Numbered from the stretch's first letter, positions 8,426 to 21,044 are shown. The stretch: 64,000 nucleotides of DNA from Prostheceraeus crozeri (GCA_907163375.1 CAJQUW010001972.1:124001-188000), one strand, 5' to 3'. Numbers and translations are program-made. Notes: generated from the letters alone by a model not told the origin.

Positions 8426-11400
8426 CAGGGGTTTTCAACCTTTTCAGGGGCGCGTACCCCTTCTACCAAAAACTGTGGGGCGCGCACCCCTTCTACCAAA
8501 AAATGTGGGACACGCACTCCTACTGACAGATGTGGGACACGTAACACTTACTTCAACAAAATAACATGAAAATCTAGATGCTTAGAAATTGTGCAGATAT
8601 TTCGAAATACCTAGCATAGTACGAAATACTGAACTCAGAATCTTTATTACCATTTCACTTCACTTCTCGTTTATGGCCCACATAAGCCCGTTAGCTAGGG
8701 GTGGACAGCGTGACTCTCCTCCTCTTTCTGACCTTAACTTCAATTTCGAATGAGATTTAGGCCTATCATACACGTATAGTTTCCAACATTCTTAAGATAC
8801 TTCTGGTCAGCAAGTCTTTTCATGCAGGAATTTCAATCTAACGGTGCCTATCGAGTGAACGAATTTTCAATTTTCGAATTAAGGAATTTGTATACAACTT
8901 ATTGACGCCTCAGTAATCCAGGTATAATGATCACCGTTGTATTTATCTACTGAAATAACTAAATAATAACTCATGGACAATCAGCTCTTTCTAAAGTTAC
9001 TTTTTTTTCTTTTGAATACAAAGGATGTTTATCTAACAATCTGAGGCCAATTGTCAAAGTTCACAATAAAGTCAATGAGAAGGCTGGGGCTGCTTCGAAG
9101 ATGTCAGCTGCTTTATATTTGGTTCTGTCTTTGAAAGGCATACACGCAAATCGCTTTCTATGTTAAGCCGAGTTCTATACTTGCTCATTAAGCTAACCAT
9201 TGAACTGAATCCTGACTCGCAAAGGTAGGTTGATGGAAACATCAATAATTTCTTAATAACTAGAAATGCGACACGAGCGTATTTCTCCGACACTTTACAC
9301 CAGAAATCAGATAATGTAGTTTTAGTTTCAAAAAAGTCTTTTGTAAATGAGTCATTTTGAAGATCGATGAGTTCCTCTTGGTACGTATGGGGACATAACT
9401 GTGGTTCAATCGTGAAAGGGTTTCTGGCGATTCTCAGCGTAATGTCATCAATTTGTGGAAGGTAAGAAGAAACCTCGCTGTGAAGTGACTGTAAGTGAAT
9501 ACAAATATCTTCTTGCACCGACATAACTTCTTCCGGTTCACAATATTAATTCTCCCAAATATATCTGACATATAGCTCAGTCGTAGCATCCATGTTCTGT
9601 CGTTCAACCTATCCACGAAAGCTGCAGTTCGAGTGTCACCTTGTTGTTGAAAGAAAAGGAGCAATTCTTCTGCTAAATGTAGCATTCGATTCAGCATGTT
9701 TCCGGCTGACAGCCATCGTACTTGTGTGTAGTAGAGAAGGTTTTTGTGTTCTGCAGACAGCTCTTGACAAAGAACGCGGAATAGGCGAGTGTTCGTGGCA
9801 CTTCGTTTGACATAATTCACCATTGCTATCACGTCCTTGAGTACGATATGCATATCAGGTGGCAACGTTTTCGAGGCTAGGGCATACCGGTGAATCATAC
9901 AATGAAGAGCAACGCACGATGAGCTGACAGCTTTGACTCTAGCTTGAAACCCTGAATTTCTACCAAGCATGGCAGGAGCTCCATCCGTTGTTACTGCGCA
10001 TAATTTTGACCAGTCTAACCCAGATTCACGAAAGAACGTATCAACTTCTCTGAAAATGTCCTCTGATGTCGTAGTCGTATTAAGTGGACGACAGAACAGA
10101 AATTCCTCTTTTAAATGACAATCTGTCATGTACTTTACAAATGCCATCAACTGAGAATTACTTATGATAACAGTTGACTCATCCAACTGTATTGCGAAAA
10201 AATCAAATGCAGAATGCTTTATTTCACTTATGACTTGCGATTATATGTCATCTGCTATGTCATCAATGCGACGTTTGATAGTATTGTCAGAAAGGGACAG
10301 TGGTGCAAGTTTAGCGACATACTTATCTCCTATCATTGTTTCTATGATATCTCTACAACACGGTAATATCAATCTCTCACCGATCGTATGGGGCTTCTTT
10401 TCCTTTGCGATGCGTAACGCTACTTTATATGAAGTTTCCACTGCTGCTTCATTCCCTTTAACGAACGTTCCGGACTCATCAAGACGCAATGCCATTGATG
10501 ACTTAAGCATATGTCTGAAATAGTCACTGTCTTTCTTTGTCAACTCAGGGTGGCATCCACTCAAATGTCTTTTCAAAAGACTTGGCTTCATACTATGGCG
10601 TGACAAAACTTTCGCGCACACAACACACTGAGGGCATTCAAAGCCGTTGTGTAGGATTGATGTGAAACCAAATTCGATGTAGCAGTCACTGTACTGTCGG
10701 ATTTTCGTGGAAACTTCTTCATTAACCACAACACTTGAAGAAACGGAGGAAACCTCTAAAGGCGCAGCAAACAACTCAGTTGAGGCACGAGATGACGACG
10801 ACGGTTCCGGCACATGTAGTCGAATAGATTCCAAAGGCACTTCAGTCGAGGCATGAGATGATGGCGATGGTTCTGGCACATGTAGTCGAATAGATTCCGA
10901 AGGCACTTCAGTTGAGACACGAGATGATGGAGACGGTTGCGGACAAAAGAATCTACTTATTTTCGGTGTCGACATACTTGAATGTTTTAAGCTTCGATCC
11001 CTGTCACGTTTTCGTCTGTTTGCACCAGGCATAGTTTATTCTTCTATAGAAGATTCCGGTAGTCTCTAATTAACAACAGGAGACTTCACAGCAATGAAGT
11101 AAGTCAATCACTCTTGAACTCGCAGTACCTTAAGACAATTCAGTATCAACTACCAACCCGAAATCTCATCTGTCTATTTCTCATTCCTGTGACGTAGTGT
11201 GTTAGTGTAACATAGCTACATCCCACGTTCCCCTATCCATCGACAGTGCCGCTTGCGTTACTGTGTCAGCATTCAAGCATGCGTTTCAGTTGGCAATCGA
11301 TGCGTTCACTGAAAGCGCGTCGACCAATCGTGGATAGAGCGTGAATTCGACCATGTCATGCTGTGCAGCTTGTAAGTTGAAAACATCAGTGTACACTGTA

Positions 11401-11580
11401 CAGTCACACTCACAGCAGAGTTGAGTATTACAGCTAAATTACGAATGCTTATGCCTGTTTTTCACATCCTTCAGCGGTATGCTTAGTAAATATTTGAATT
11501 CTTAATTTCAAGACGCGTACCCCCATACAGAAGGGGCACGTACCCCCAGGGGTACGCGTACCTAAGGTTGAAAACCGCTG
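8426..11580 (-). mobile_element. complete-ended hAT transposon with 8-bp target duplication
   Basis: The left terminus is CAGGGGTTTTCAACCTTTTC. The right terminus on the opposite strand is CAGCGGTTTTCAACCTTAGG. They are bounded by an exact 8-bp duplication, ATCTAAAG, at 8418-8425 and 11581-11588. Both ends carry subterminal GGGGTACGCG/GCGCGTACCCC words. Length is 3155 bp. The inside holds a minus-strand BED-finger hAT transposase gene with one stop and one frameshift. CAGNGG ends with 8-bp duplications are diagnostic of hAT. Confidence 0.95.
9072..11032 (-). pseudogene. BED-finger hAT transposase (SCAND3/ZBED-like)
   Basis: From ATG at 11032 the frame encodes a basic N-terminus, about 2.5 copies of a 22-23 residue SPSSxxSTEVP-type repeat, and a BED-like finger (CPQCVVC to HLSGCH). 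The hAT core follows, with QLDESTVIISNSQ, AVTTDGAPAMLG, ALHCMIHRYALASKTLP and TQVRWLSAGNML. The C-terminal dimerisation region has ARVAFLVIKKLLMFPSTYLCESGFSSM. An in-frame TAA at 10241-10243 and a frame change near 9530 break it. The region between the RLSYMSDIFG segment and the C-terminus is shorter than in relatives, suggesting a small internal deletion. It is homologous to transposases domesticated as SCAND3/ZBED genes, but here clearly a transposon gene. Confidence 0.9.
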
Positions 11581-11588
11581 ATCTAAAG

Positions 11589-11904
11589 TTTCCTCGCTTC
11601 AATCTAACCCATGTGCCGGTATCCTATCCTCGTTATTCCTGTGTGCCGTTCCCTGTGTCGTTCCTATGTGCGTTCTCAGTTCACGTTTCTTGTGTACATG
11701 TACATGTATGTATGTAGCCGGTCAGCCTACGCCATTTTCGTTTCGTAAACGAGATATTCAACATCTTGTGAAAAAGAGAAAAGAAAATTAACGGTCAGCA
11801 AAGAATCAAACGCTGAGAGAGAGAGAGCATAGAAATTAACAGTACCATAGAAAGTCCTAGAATGGAAATTGCATGAAAATTATGGCACACGCCGGGGGAA
11901 CTAA
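11589..11904. other. spacer with short simple repeats
   Basis: This stretch holds a few simple runs, including TGTACATGTACATGTATGTATGTA near 11693 and a GA run near 11816, but no ORF or known repeat family. Confidence 0.4.
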
Positions 11905-12631
11905 TAGTCCGGCAGCCAGAACGAGTTTCTGCAGGGAACGAGGCCGAAAGTGAGACTTTCACAGATTGATGTACACCCCATGCCTACTACGAGTCGGCAC
12001 GTCTGCCGAGTTCTAGTGAGTTCCTCTTCTTGTCAGACAAGATCAAAGAAAAACACATGTAAATCCAATGGGACAAAGATTGCAGTTTTTGGCTAAAATG
12101 AAATTTTGGATGTTTTCTCTGATTAAACGAAAAGTATTAAGCCCAAAGTCATGATTTTTGACATGTAATGTCCACAGGTCATTTCCTGTGATATGCATGT
12201 GCTTTTATCATGCATCTAGTCGGCAATGTATGCGAGAATGTGGTTGAATGTGGATAAAGTTGCTCAAAATGTTTGTGTTTGCCGACATTAAGAGGCTCGC
12301 CAAATCTAGATGCGTTTAGGTTTATAGACAGGGGTGCATGAACATGATAGGAAATGACCGGAAGACATTCCATGCCAAACATTATGACTCTAGGTTTAAT
12401 ACTTTTCGTTTAATCAGAGAAAACATGGAAAATTTCATTTTAGTCAAAAACTGCAATCTGCGTCTCATTGGATTTACATGTGTTTTTCTTTGATCTTGTC
12501 TGACAAGAAGAGGAACTCACTAGAACTCGGCAGACGTGCCGACTCGTAGTAGGCATGGGGTGTACATCAATCTGTGAAAGTCTCACTTTCGGCCTCGTTC
12601 CCTGCAGAAACTCGTTCTGGCTGCCGGACTA
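11905..12631. mobile_element. palindromic MITE, TAGTCCGG family, copy 1
   Basis: The ends are TAGTCCGGCAGCCAGAACGA and its reverse complement, and the inverted arms continue inward for about 250 bp with few differences. Both arms include GCAGGGAACGAGGCC, CTCACTTTCGG and CAGACAAGATCAAAGAAAAA. The termini are flanked by or include TA, compatible with a 2-bp TA target. There is no coding capacity. A second copy lies at 60406-61141. Confidence 0.85.
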
Positions 12632-14876
12632 TAAGTTGGGGCAAAACGCAAATTGGCTGATTTCCATGTTTTCTTATTTGTATTTATATTGATCAAGCCA
12701 AATTGTGATCTGGATTGCTGCCCCTTGCCTAAAGATCATACACAAAAGCAATAGTGAATTACAAAATACTGCGGCGACAGGATGACAAAGAAAGAAATCC
12801 TTTAAAACGTTCTGTACGTTCATCATTTTGAAATATCGCTCCTATAATCTATCAAGAGTATTATCAGTCACATATGCAACTTGCATTGTCGATTTGCAGA
12901 ACATACATTGCTCCAGCTTGAAATCAGAGGTCAAGAAATCTCAGAGTATTCATTTTACTTGAAAGGGCTCCCCTGTTCACTATATTTGAACAATTTTCAA
13001 AATCTTTACATGCTTTCGAATATCAGCTTCCAAAATATCATCACACTATATCACATGTGTCATTTAATGATTAATTGAAAAGTTCCAGCGACTATTCACT
13101 TATCTGAGAAATTATTGTCGGTGAAGAAGCTTTCAATTCGACAAAAGCGCTAGGTTTCTTAACCGTATGAAGGAGAAATCATCCTATAATTAGAATTTTT
13201 TTCTATTGAATTCTTACAATAGAGATATTCTTACAACCGCCCACTTTCAATTATGACTTTGTGGACCAATTTTTAATTCGAATTTTGAAAAATAGTTCTT
13301 AATGACTGCTGCAAATCGACACAATATACCAACCCAGGGAAAAGTAGGCTATACCACATGGAACAATGCCACCATCTCACTTAATATTATCTTCATAAAA
13401 ATCCTGCATTAATTTGCTGCCAACAACTTCCACAACCAACTTGGCAAATAGTTTGACTATGATACAATGTTTTAGATCGAATCTGATCTACAAACCATAG
13501 ATTTTTCCATGTGCCATCATTGTACATAGGCAAGATATCAAACTTCCATTCTAGTGTACTATTATCTACTTCTATGAGAGAGAGAAAGATAGATGCGAAT
13601 AAATCTATTAATAAACTGACAGAAGAAAGAAATTCAATGTGCGAATAACGTGATTGTTGATGAAAGAAAAAAACGACGATAAAAATGATATCATGAAAAC
13701 TGATTAATGGTCCATGTTAAAAAAGGAGATTAAAAATTCCGTGATAAGAACGAAATGTGGTCGGGTCGAAAGCTAACGAGCAGAGATTAAAGGAAACTCT
13801 TTCAATTTTCAAAAGAAAGTGGATTTATCGTCAATTGTCAAACATTTGCATAAATTAGAGACGATGAGAAATTGAAACAACAACTACCAACAGCAACACA
13901 TACGACATCTTCAGTAGCTGTTAGAAGAACTCCGGGCTCTCGCGGTATAACTTGACTACAGAAGTAACAACTACAACTGCCTACCAGCGAACAACAACAC
14001 AGTAGCGTATGCGGCAACACATCAGCGAGCGCGATTGAAGATTGACGGTATAAATGACACTGATATTTATGATATTATTTTGGTATAAGTGAGTCCGATC
14101 GAATTGAAGTGAATTCAACATCAAGAAGTGAACTGCAAGTTTAAAGTTTTTCTTTTATCGTTGAGTATCGTATTTGTATAACTATAGTCTTGAAAATTAA
14201 TATTGTCAATTGATGAGATTGGAAGTTGAATAATATTTCATGCCATTGCCATTTTAATTGAATCATTAATTATTAGAATAATTTGTTGACACTGTCTATA
14301 TTGTGATTTGAACTGACAGGCTGCCCTTTAATGCAGGGTTAATTTTCCTCTTTCCAAACCAATTGTTTTTCGTGTGTACAACAATTAAGTTAATCTCCAA
14401 TTTTTGTGCTTATCCAATCAATAACTAAATTCAACAATTGTTTTATTTTGATTAATTATCTTACCTGATAAATAACTAAATAACAGATTGAACGAAGATG
14501 ATTATCTTTTGCGTGCAGTTAACACAACGGCCGAATACTGTAATTTCAATTTTTGTACAAATAGATTTATCACAGGTCTATCGAAAAAGTGGAATTGAGG
14601 TTTATCAAGGTCAATTCCAATTCCAGTAGATTTAAATATCGTCAATTCCAATTCCAATTCCGACGAAAAATGGAATTAATTCCGGGTCGGAATTTTACAA
14701 GAGAATTGATAAACAGCACACAATGTCTCACAGTTATGATTTTGGGATATTCTATAATCATTGTGTTTGCTTTTTTTGAATTTTTTTCTTCAATACATTA
14801 CGCAGTTTTTTTGTTGCCCGTACTGACGAGACGGACATTCAACCCATGTTTTCTTATTTGGTAATTAATTTTCCGA
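12632..14876. other. non-coding stretch, AATTCC cluster at its right end
   Basis: No ORF in this interval looks coding. At 14583-14690 there is a dense cluster of AATTCC/GGAATT words similar to the one at 8270-8395. These could be subterminal repeats of one large disrupted element: the outer words CAGAGCTGGAA and CCGACCCGGAA are loosely similar, but no target duplication matches. A short GA/GATA-rich run lies near 13576. Confidence 0.35.
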
Positions 14877-16391
14877 TTAAGACTGTCGCTTATAAACGGT
14901 CAGTGAATAAATAGGAAAATCATGCACAAAAAATATGTAAAAGGCATATCGTCTGGCAATGCTTTGAAAAAAGATAGTTAGCCACCGAGCTCCGTCAAAA
15001 CTAATTTCGTAAAGCAGAATAGACACACGTAATCGGTGTAGTTCAACGCTCTCTGATAACATTAAAATGGAATCGGAGAAAAAATGTAAAGAAAATTTAA
15101 AAATTAATGGATACACTAATAAGAATTTGAGTGTGTCTGATAGAAATACCCAAAAAAATAAAACTAGTAAAATCAACGATGGTAAACAAAGCATTTTGAA
15201 TTTGCCGTTATTACTTTTTGACAAATAAATTATTATTATTAATCGTTTACGAAACATCCCACCAGTTCGTCCAATGTAGAATCTATTGCATCCGTTGCAA
15301 AATAAGGCGTAAATGACATTATTCGATGTACAGTTTAAATTATTGCGTATAGTAAAGTTCATTGTTGTGTTTTGTGTTACAAATTTGATTTCTTTTCCAA
15401 CAATTATATAGTCGCAACATCCGCATCTGGATTCATTACAGCGGGTAATTCCTTTTATTGTTTTTGTTCAACATTCTCAAAAGATTCCTTGGTTGTCTGA
15501 AAGCCTGAGTAAATGTCTTATCTTTAAAAGTTTCTATTAATTTGAGGCTGTTAGAGACTGGAATAATTGTCATTAAATATGCTCGGATTATTGATGCTGT
15601 ATGTTGTTATAAAAGGAATGATATTCTTATCGCTTTTAACAGCGGATTTCTGTGATTCCTTAGAAGCACGAAAAAAGGAATGCTCAATTAAAGGCAATGG
15701 ATATTTCAAGTCAACTAATTTGGATTTTAATCGATTCAATTCGGAGATCTTGTTTTCTTCTTTGGAAACAATTGCTTCAGTTCTTTTCGCTAAAGAATAG
15801 GGAATATTGTTTTTAATATCTTTGGGATGGGCTGATGTATAAGGGACGTAGTTTCTGCCGTCAGTAATTTTGTGGTAAATGTCTCGTTCAATCTTACCGT
15901 TTTCTTTATAGATTCTAACATCCAGAAAATTTAGTGAGGTATTATCACTTTCCATTGTGAATTTCATCCGCGGATGTAAATCATCTATGACACTTTTAAA
16001 TAAATTTATATTACCATATCTTACATCCCAAACAATGAAACAATCATCAATATAGCGCATCCATGAATTTGTTATTTGGTTGCTTCTATCTTCACTGTAA
16101 ATGCTCTTTAGTCTTGTGTACATATTTTCTTCCAAAAATCCCATTGTTAAAATGGCATAAGTTGGGGCCATTTTTGTCCCCATAGCAGTTCCTGATGTCT
16201 GTAGAAAGCATGAATCATTAAAAAGGAAGTGATTGTTATTTAATGCCAGATTGATTGCTGATAGCAGAAAGTCTTTAGTGAAACGACTACTCAGTAAATG
16301 ACCACGTTTATCAATCCAGAAATTGACAGCCTCCATGCCTAAGTCATTAGGTATATTCGTATACAATGAAGCAACATCGAATGTTAGAAAC
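14877..16391 (-). pseudogene. 5'-truncated PLE reverse transcriptase / GIY-YIG relic
   Basis: On the minus strand the sequence starts at reverse transcriptase motif A (LTFDVASLYTNIPNDLG). It continues through GTAMGTKMAPTY and RYIDDCFIVW (Asp pair intact) and the connecting region to about 15551. A frame change follows near 15.47 kb, then a CNESRCGCC cysteine cluster and the start of the GIY-YIG domain (NNVIYALFCNGCNRFYIGRTG at about 15.3 kb). The rest of the endonuclease is scrambled. Motifs are close to the PLE at 4678-6906, so it belongs to the same clade but is an older, diverged copy. The 5' side is cut off by an AT microsatellite at 16392. Confidence 0.8.
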
Positions 16392-16428
<37 letters not shown>

Positions 16429-16432
16429 TGAA
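16392..16432. repeat. AT microsatellite
   Basis: A run of AT dinucleotides (16392-16418) passes into AAAT repeats. It marks the 5' truncation boundary of the neighbouring PLE relic. Confidence 0.9.
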
Positions 16433-16470
16433 TAAAAAGAAAGACGAGGCCAATAAATAAGATCTTATTA

Positions 16471-16508
16471 TGACAATATTTCGACTGTCTCTTTCACAAG
16501 TCTGATGG
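16471..16508 (-). ncRNA. hammerhead-like motif of a second PLE family
   Basis: The minus strand reads CATCAGACTTGTG...AGACAGTCGAAATATTGTCA. GACT/AGTC can pair as stem II and is followed by GAAA, as in the hammerhead core. The upstream core half is degenerate. It lies just downstream (minus sense) of the PLE endonuclease end at 16635, the position expected for a PLE terminal repeat. Confidence 0.3.
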
Positions 16509-16634
16509 TAAAAAGAATTCTATCAACACTTACATGCAAAATTTGAAAAAACATTATACCTATGGATTTTGGTTGAGCATTACATTCATAGCTGGTGAAT
16601 TCATTTGATATAATATTTCTCTGCTGTCTTTCGC

Positions 16635-17576
16635 TCATAGCTGTTGGAAAAAGTGTTGGAGCACTAATATTTTGAGCTTATCAGATGTTAAACAGATGGA
16701 GACGTGCTTACTTTTGAAATGTTTATACACATTGCTTTCTTCCATAGTAGAGTGTTGATGTATTCTTCTTATAGTACATTGAGATTCGCCAATATATGCT
16801 TCATTACAAATGTTGCATTTTATTTGAAAAACCGTATTTTTCATAAGGCAGATATTCTCGTTGTTACAATAGCAGTTGTTATGACACGGGAAATTATATG
16901 TCGTTCTTAATTGTCTCGTCAACGGTTTGGGTGTTACAAAAGATGGTATGATTTTGGCTATGGTTATTTTTCTCAATTCATCTCGAACTTTTCTAGCTTG
17001 AATTTCGTTTATGAATGGAATTCTAAGGAAGATTTTATTTCTATCATTTCGTTGTTGTTTCACCTTAGGTTTCTCAGTGCTGGCATACTTATCGATAATC
17101 GAATCAGGATACCCGTTATTTCGAAATCTGTTTTTGATGAAAGTTGTAGCATCCAAATGAGACGAGCAATTTCGGTGAGCTCTAAGATTCTCAGATTTTA
17201 GAAGGTTGACTTTTCTAGACGAGGGCACATGGCTGTCCCATGGTAGCATATGACCACTAAACAAGGGTTTTGAAAAGAATTTCGTACAAAAGTTAGATTG
17301 TTCTAATGTGACAGTTGTATCTAAGAAAGAGATTTGCGAATTTTGAGGCTCTTGAAATGTAAAGGCAATATTGTCATTTATGGTATTAACACTTATAAGA
17401 AGTTCATTTAATGGAGAGACGGAAACTACAAATACATCAATGTATCTCTTCCAAAATTTAAACTTTCCAGGCAATTTTTCAAAGATGAGAGATTCAATGT
17501 CAAACATATAAATTATAGCAAGAAGCGGGGAAAGGTTGTTGCCCATAGCTAAGCCGGAAACAGAGCACCCAGACAT
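16635..17576 (-). pseudogene. 5'-truncated PLE reverse transcriptase / GIY-YIG, other family
   Basis: The 313-codon minus-strand ORF starts at reverse transcriptase motif B (GLAMGNNLSPLLAIIYM). It continues through RYIDVFVVS, a long connector with KIPFINE-like and FVTPKPL segments, a CHNNCYCNN cysteine cluster and the endonuclease motif FQIKCNICNEAYIGESQ. The catalytic box that is normally RYIDDVFV lacks one Asp codon, so this copy cannot be an active polymerase. The end of the endonuclease continues in another frame after 16650. Everything upstream of motif B is missing (truncation near 17580), consistent with incomplete reverse transcription. Confidence 0.8.
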
Positions 17577-17580
17577 TCGC

Positions 17581-18573
17581 TTTCATTCACTTTTTCGAAA
17601 ATATGCCTGAATTTTCGCTTTTATCGAGTGGCATTCGTTTTTTTCGCTTTTTTGGTAGAGCAGGGATAAAGTGTTTCGCAGTGCATGCCTTTTTACACGT
17701 TGACAACGCAACGTGACTTTTTGTCATGTTGCCCTTTACTTAAGTCATGCTATCATCCATGTGTTGACATTTGTAATCTTATGTAATAACTATATTATAT
17801 AGGGGAATTGAAGAATGTGCCTTTATTAGCAAAAAAGTCATGTTGTGACAATTCTTGAAGTCAAAGCCTTGTCGCACTGCGTTCCGGTGAATGCACAATT
17901 TTTTACAGTAACTTTGAGGCCATGGTGCTATGGGTTTTGCACGAGTCTGAATTAATGCATGTTAAAAGTACATGCGGGCTACATGCTACAAATAAATGTC
18001 ATCGAATTTATCAGTCAAGGAATTCGAGACATCAATCCATGCTGGCTTGCCAGAGAGACAGGAGGCCTGCTATCGAGTTTTCTTAAAATATTGATGTTGA
18101 ATTAGTGAAACAAGTGGATCAGTTTATGCGAATGAGTGAGATGCATTGCATAATGTTGATAAATAGGCTTAAGAAATTGAGATGATAATATACACAATGG
18201 AATAGTTTCTGTTGAATTTTACCAGGTATTATACTAGGCTATTTATTTATGTCACTTTCACTGTGATTTTCGTGAAGTACGTGTAACCGAGCAAAAAGTT
18301 GATGTATAGAATAATCATTTGCATCTACTGATCAAGACATTAATATGATACTGATATGATCGGATATGTGTAACCTATTTTCTTTTAACCACCTGAAACG
18401 TTCTGAGTTATGGATTGAAGAATAGCTGCACTAGTAGGCCTAATGCACTACTTTGTAAATAATTTGACTACCGTTTACACTATTGCAGTCATACTGATTA
18501 CGTCATTCTTCATCCGCTATATAGCCTACATGTATTTTCATAGCTTGTGTGTGCTGAGCTATGCGGTATCGAT
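17581..18573. other. non-coding stretch, nothing recognised
   Basis: The left edge (17590-17660) is T-rich with repeated TTCGCTTTT words. Similar TTTTTTCGCTTT words occur at the 3' edge of the LINE fragment near 21050. No ORFs or termini were found. Confidence 0.4.
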
Positions 18574-20269
18574 TAGGGCCCTGTGAATACTCGACTCGAC
18601 ATCTTGATATACCATTCGAGTACTCGAACGATTCGATGAATACTTGAAAGATGATGAGTATTCGAATCGAGTTGGCGAACATGCATATAAAATATACCGT
18701 GTTTGCATTGCTTTCTTATTTCGATTACAATGAATTTCTTTAATGACATATTACTTAAGCGTCTTTATTCAGCACTATGTTTTGGTCACAGCATGGTCAT
18801 GGCAATATTGTTGAAGTTGCAATGAAATGTTCTCTAAATTCAGTTACATTTAACGAAGGCCAATCAAATCAAAAGGAGACGATTAATTATTCCTATCTCA
18901 ATCTCTCTCCGTGGGTGCACCGTGTCACGCGGGAATCCATTGAGAGTGAATTTCTCTCATTTTATCTCCACGGTGATGAATTTCAGAGCCACTTAGACAA
19001 GCCAGACCGATACAGGATTTTCTCCACGGCTAGCCTGAGTTCCCGAATTGCCAGGCGATGCTGTTCAAATTGTGAATCTGAATGTTATGTACTTAATTAC
19101 TGTACTTTCTTATTTTTCACTGGACCACATGACTAATTGACTAAACCTCAGGAAGCACCACATCGTCACTGACATTCGCTTACAATACATACATCTTCGA
19201 CTTCATGTATCTGTTAGTCAATAGCGTCGCCGTCAGTCCTTGAATTTAACTCATTGAAAATAATACTTTGAAAATAAGTAGCAGTTCACATCATAATGCT
19301 GTCATAGTACTGTGCTATAATAAATTTCTCAAAGTCAAACGACTTTTCATTAGTCAATCATTCAAAGTCATTTCGACTTTTTAAGGGATAAATTTGGTGA
19401 CGCAGTGAATGTGATCCGTCTTATACAATGCATACAAAGCTAATTGAGAAGCGACAAACTGTTTTATAGATTTCATGAGGAAAAGGGTCGTTCCGCTGAT
19501 TTTTGTGTGCCACCTTACACGCTTTCTTTGGCGGACATCCATCAGTGGGCATCATGCTAAAAGATGCTACATCATACTACAAAAAACGTACCCAATATCT
19601 AAAAGCTCTTAGTATTATACCCCGAAGGCCTCAGACATACGAGTGTTGTATGTAGATATCGCTGTTGCAGAGAATGCATAATATTATCCGGTTCATTTGT
19701 CTGTAGAATTTCCTTAGCACGCTGTTGACTATTTAAGTGATTCATCAGTCATCTCATGCGTTACTATTCGAATCAATGGATCCTCCTGGTGACAGGGTCC
19801 AACCCTCAAATCTGGGGAAGAAGAGACAATAAACGAGGAGTAAGTAAGAGCAAGGTGACGTAGACGTTGTTACTTAGCCCATGCGCTCTACTAGTAATCC
19901 CTGCCATGTATTCAGAATAGCGGCACACTTGCTTAATAACTATTGTATTATATGCCTACAAGGCAAAATACATGCAATGCTCAAACAAAAGGTTTTAAAA
20001 AATTGATTGTAAAAACAAATTTTGCATACATGGAATTTTTTAAATTTGTATAATGTATGTCGAATGTCCATAATTGCATATACATACTTAACAATGGATA
20101 ACCCACTCACTCGATCAACGATATGTGTTCCCATATACCTTATTTTCTTATTCTCTTTATCGCTTTTATTAGCCTAAGTAGGCCTAAACACATTTTTGCC
20201 TCTTAATATCTATGAAAATTTTGCCCGACTCGACTCGATGTTGACGGAAGCCCGACTCGCAGGGCCCTA
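18574..20269. mobile_element. uncharacterised DNA transposon with TAGGGCCCTG ends
   Basis: The left end TAGGGCCCTGTGAATACTCG and the right end, read on the opposite strand, TAGGGCCCTGCGAGTCGGG, form terminal inverted repeats with a nearby CTCGACTCGA word on each side. Flanking octamers GTATCGAT and GTATGGAC match at 6 of 8 positions, compatible with an old 8-bp duplication as in hAT. The 119-codon ORF inside (18777-19136) matches no family I recognise, so the element looks non-autonomous. Confidence 0.55.
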
Positions 20270-21044
20270 GTATGGACTATCTAATAAAATATCAATTTTG
20301 CTTCTATAATACAGCTTAATCATGAGCATCATCTTCCTTTACAGAAGTGCATCCTACTAAGCAATATTATTAGCATAATATCAGGCTGACGAGTTCTGAA
20401 GAATACTACAATGATTATCAGATGAAACCTGTTGTGTGCATTCTATCACTGTATAAAATAATTGCCATATTGATCCTTCATTCGTCATATGATCTATTTC
20501 GCATATTTTTAGCTGACAGACCCCTGTCTAATAAATATACTTGAAAATATCAATATTCTTTTGGAATATTCAGATGAAAGAGATGTACAAAGTTTTAGAC
20601 TAATTTAGCAGTTAGAAGCATGACAGTTCGAGAAATTTCCTTAAACACATTAGAAATTATAAAATCATCTTCATTCTGCTGAATTTTCTACCAGTATTTT
20701 TTGATTTTTTCAACATTATGTTTCAACAATTCTATGAAACAATCTTGGAATCTATATTATTTGTCTAAAATTGAAGCAATCTAAATTGATTGCTGGTTAT
20801 ATGTTTGATGATTAATAGAATACAAAAGCCAGTTTTATACATAAATATGGTCTGGTGCATTTGCGAATCGTTTAACAAGATGCAAGGAAAATGCCTCCTA
20901 AAAGGTGCTCCGACAAGTTATCATTTTTGTACCAGAAAGTAATATTCGCAATCTACACAGCTTCGTAATATTCGTGGTAGTGTATGTCTTGATGGCATGC
21001 CATGTCGCTATAACGCCATTCTACATTGCTTGATGTAGAAATTA
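20270..21044. other. non-coding stretch, nothing recognised
   Basis: This AT-rich sequence has no convincing ORF, repeat or RNA structure. Confidence 0.4.
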
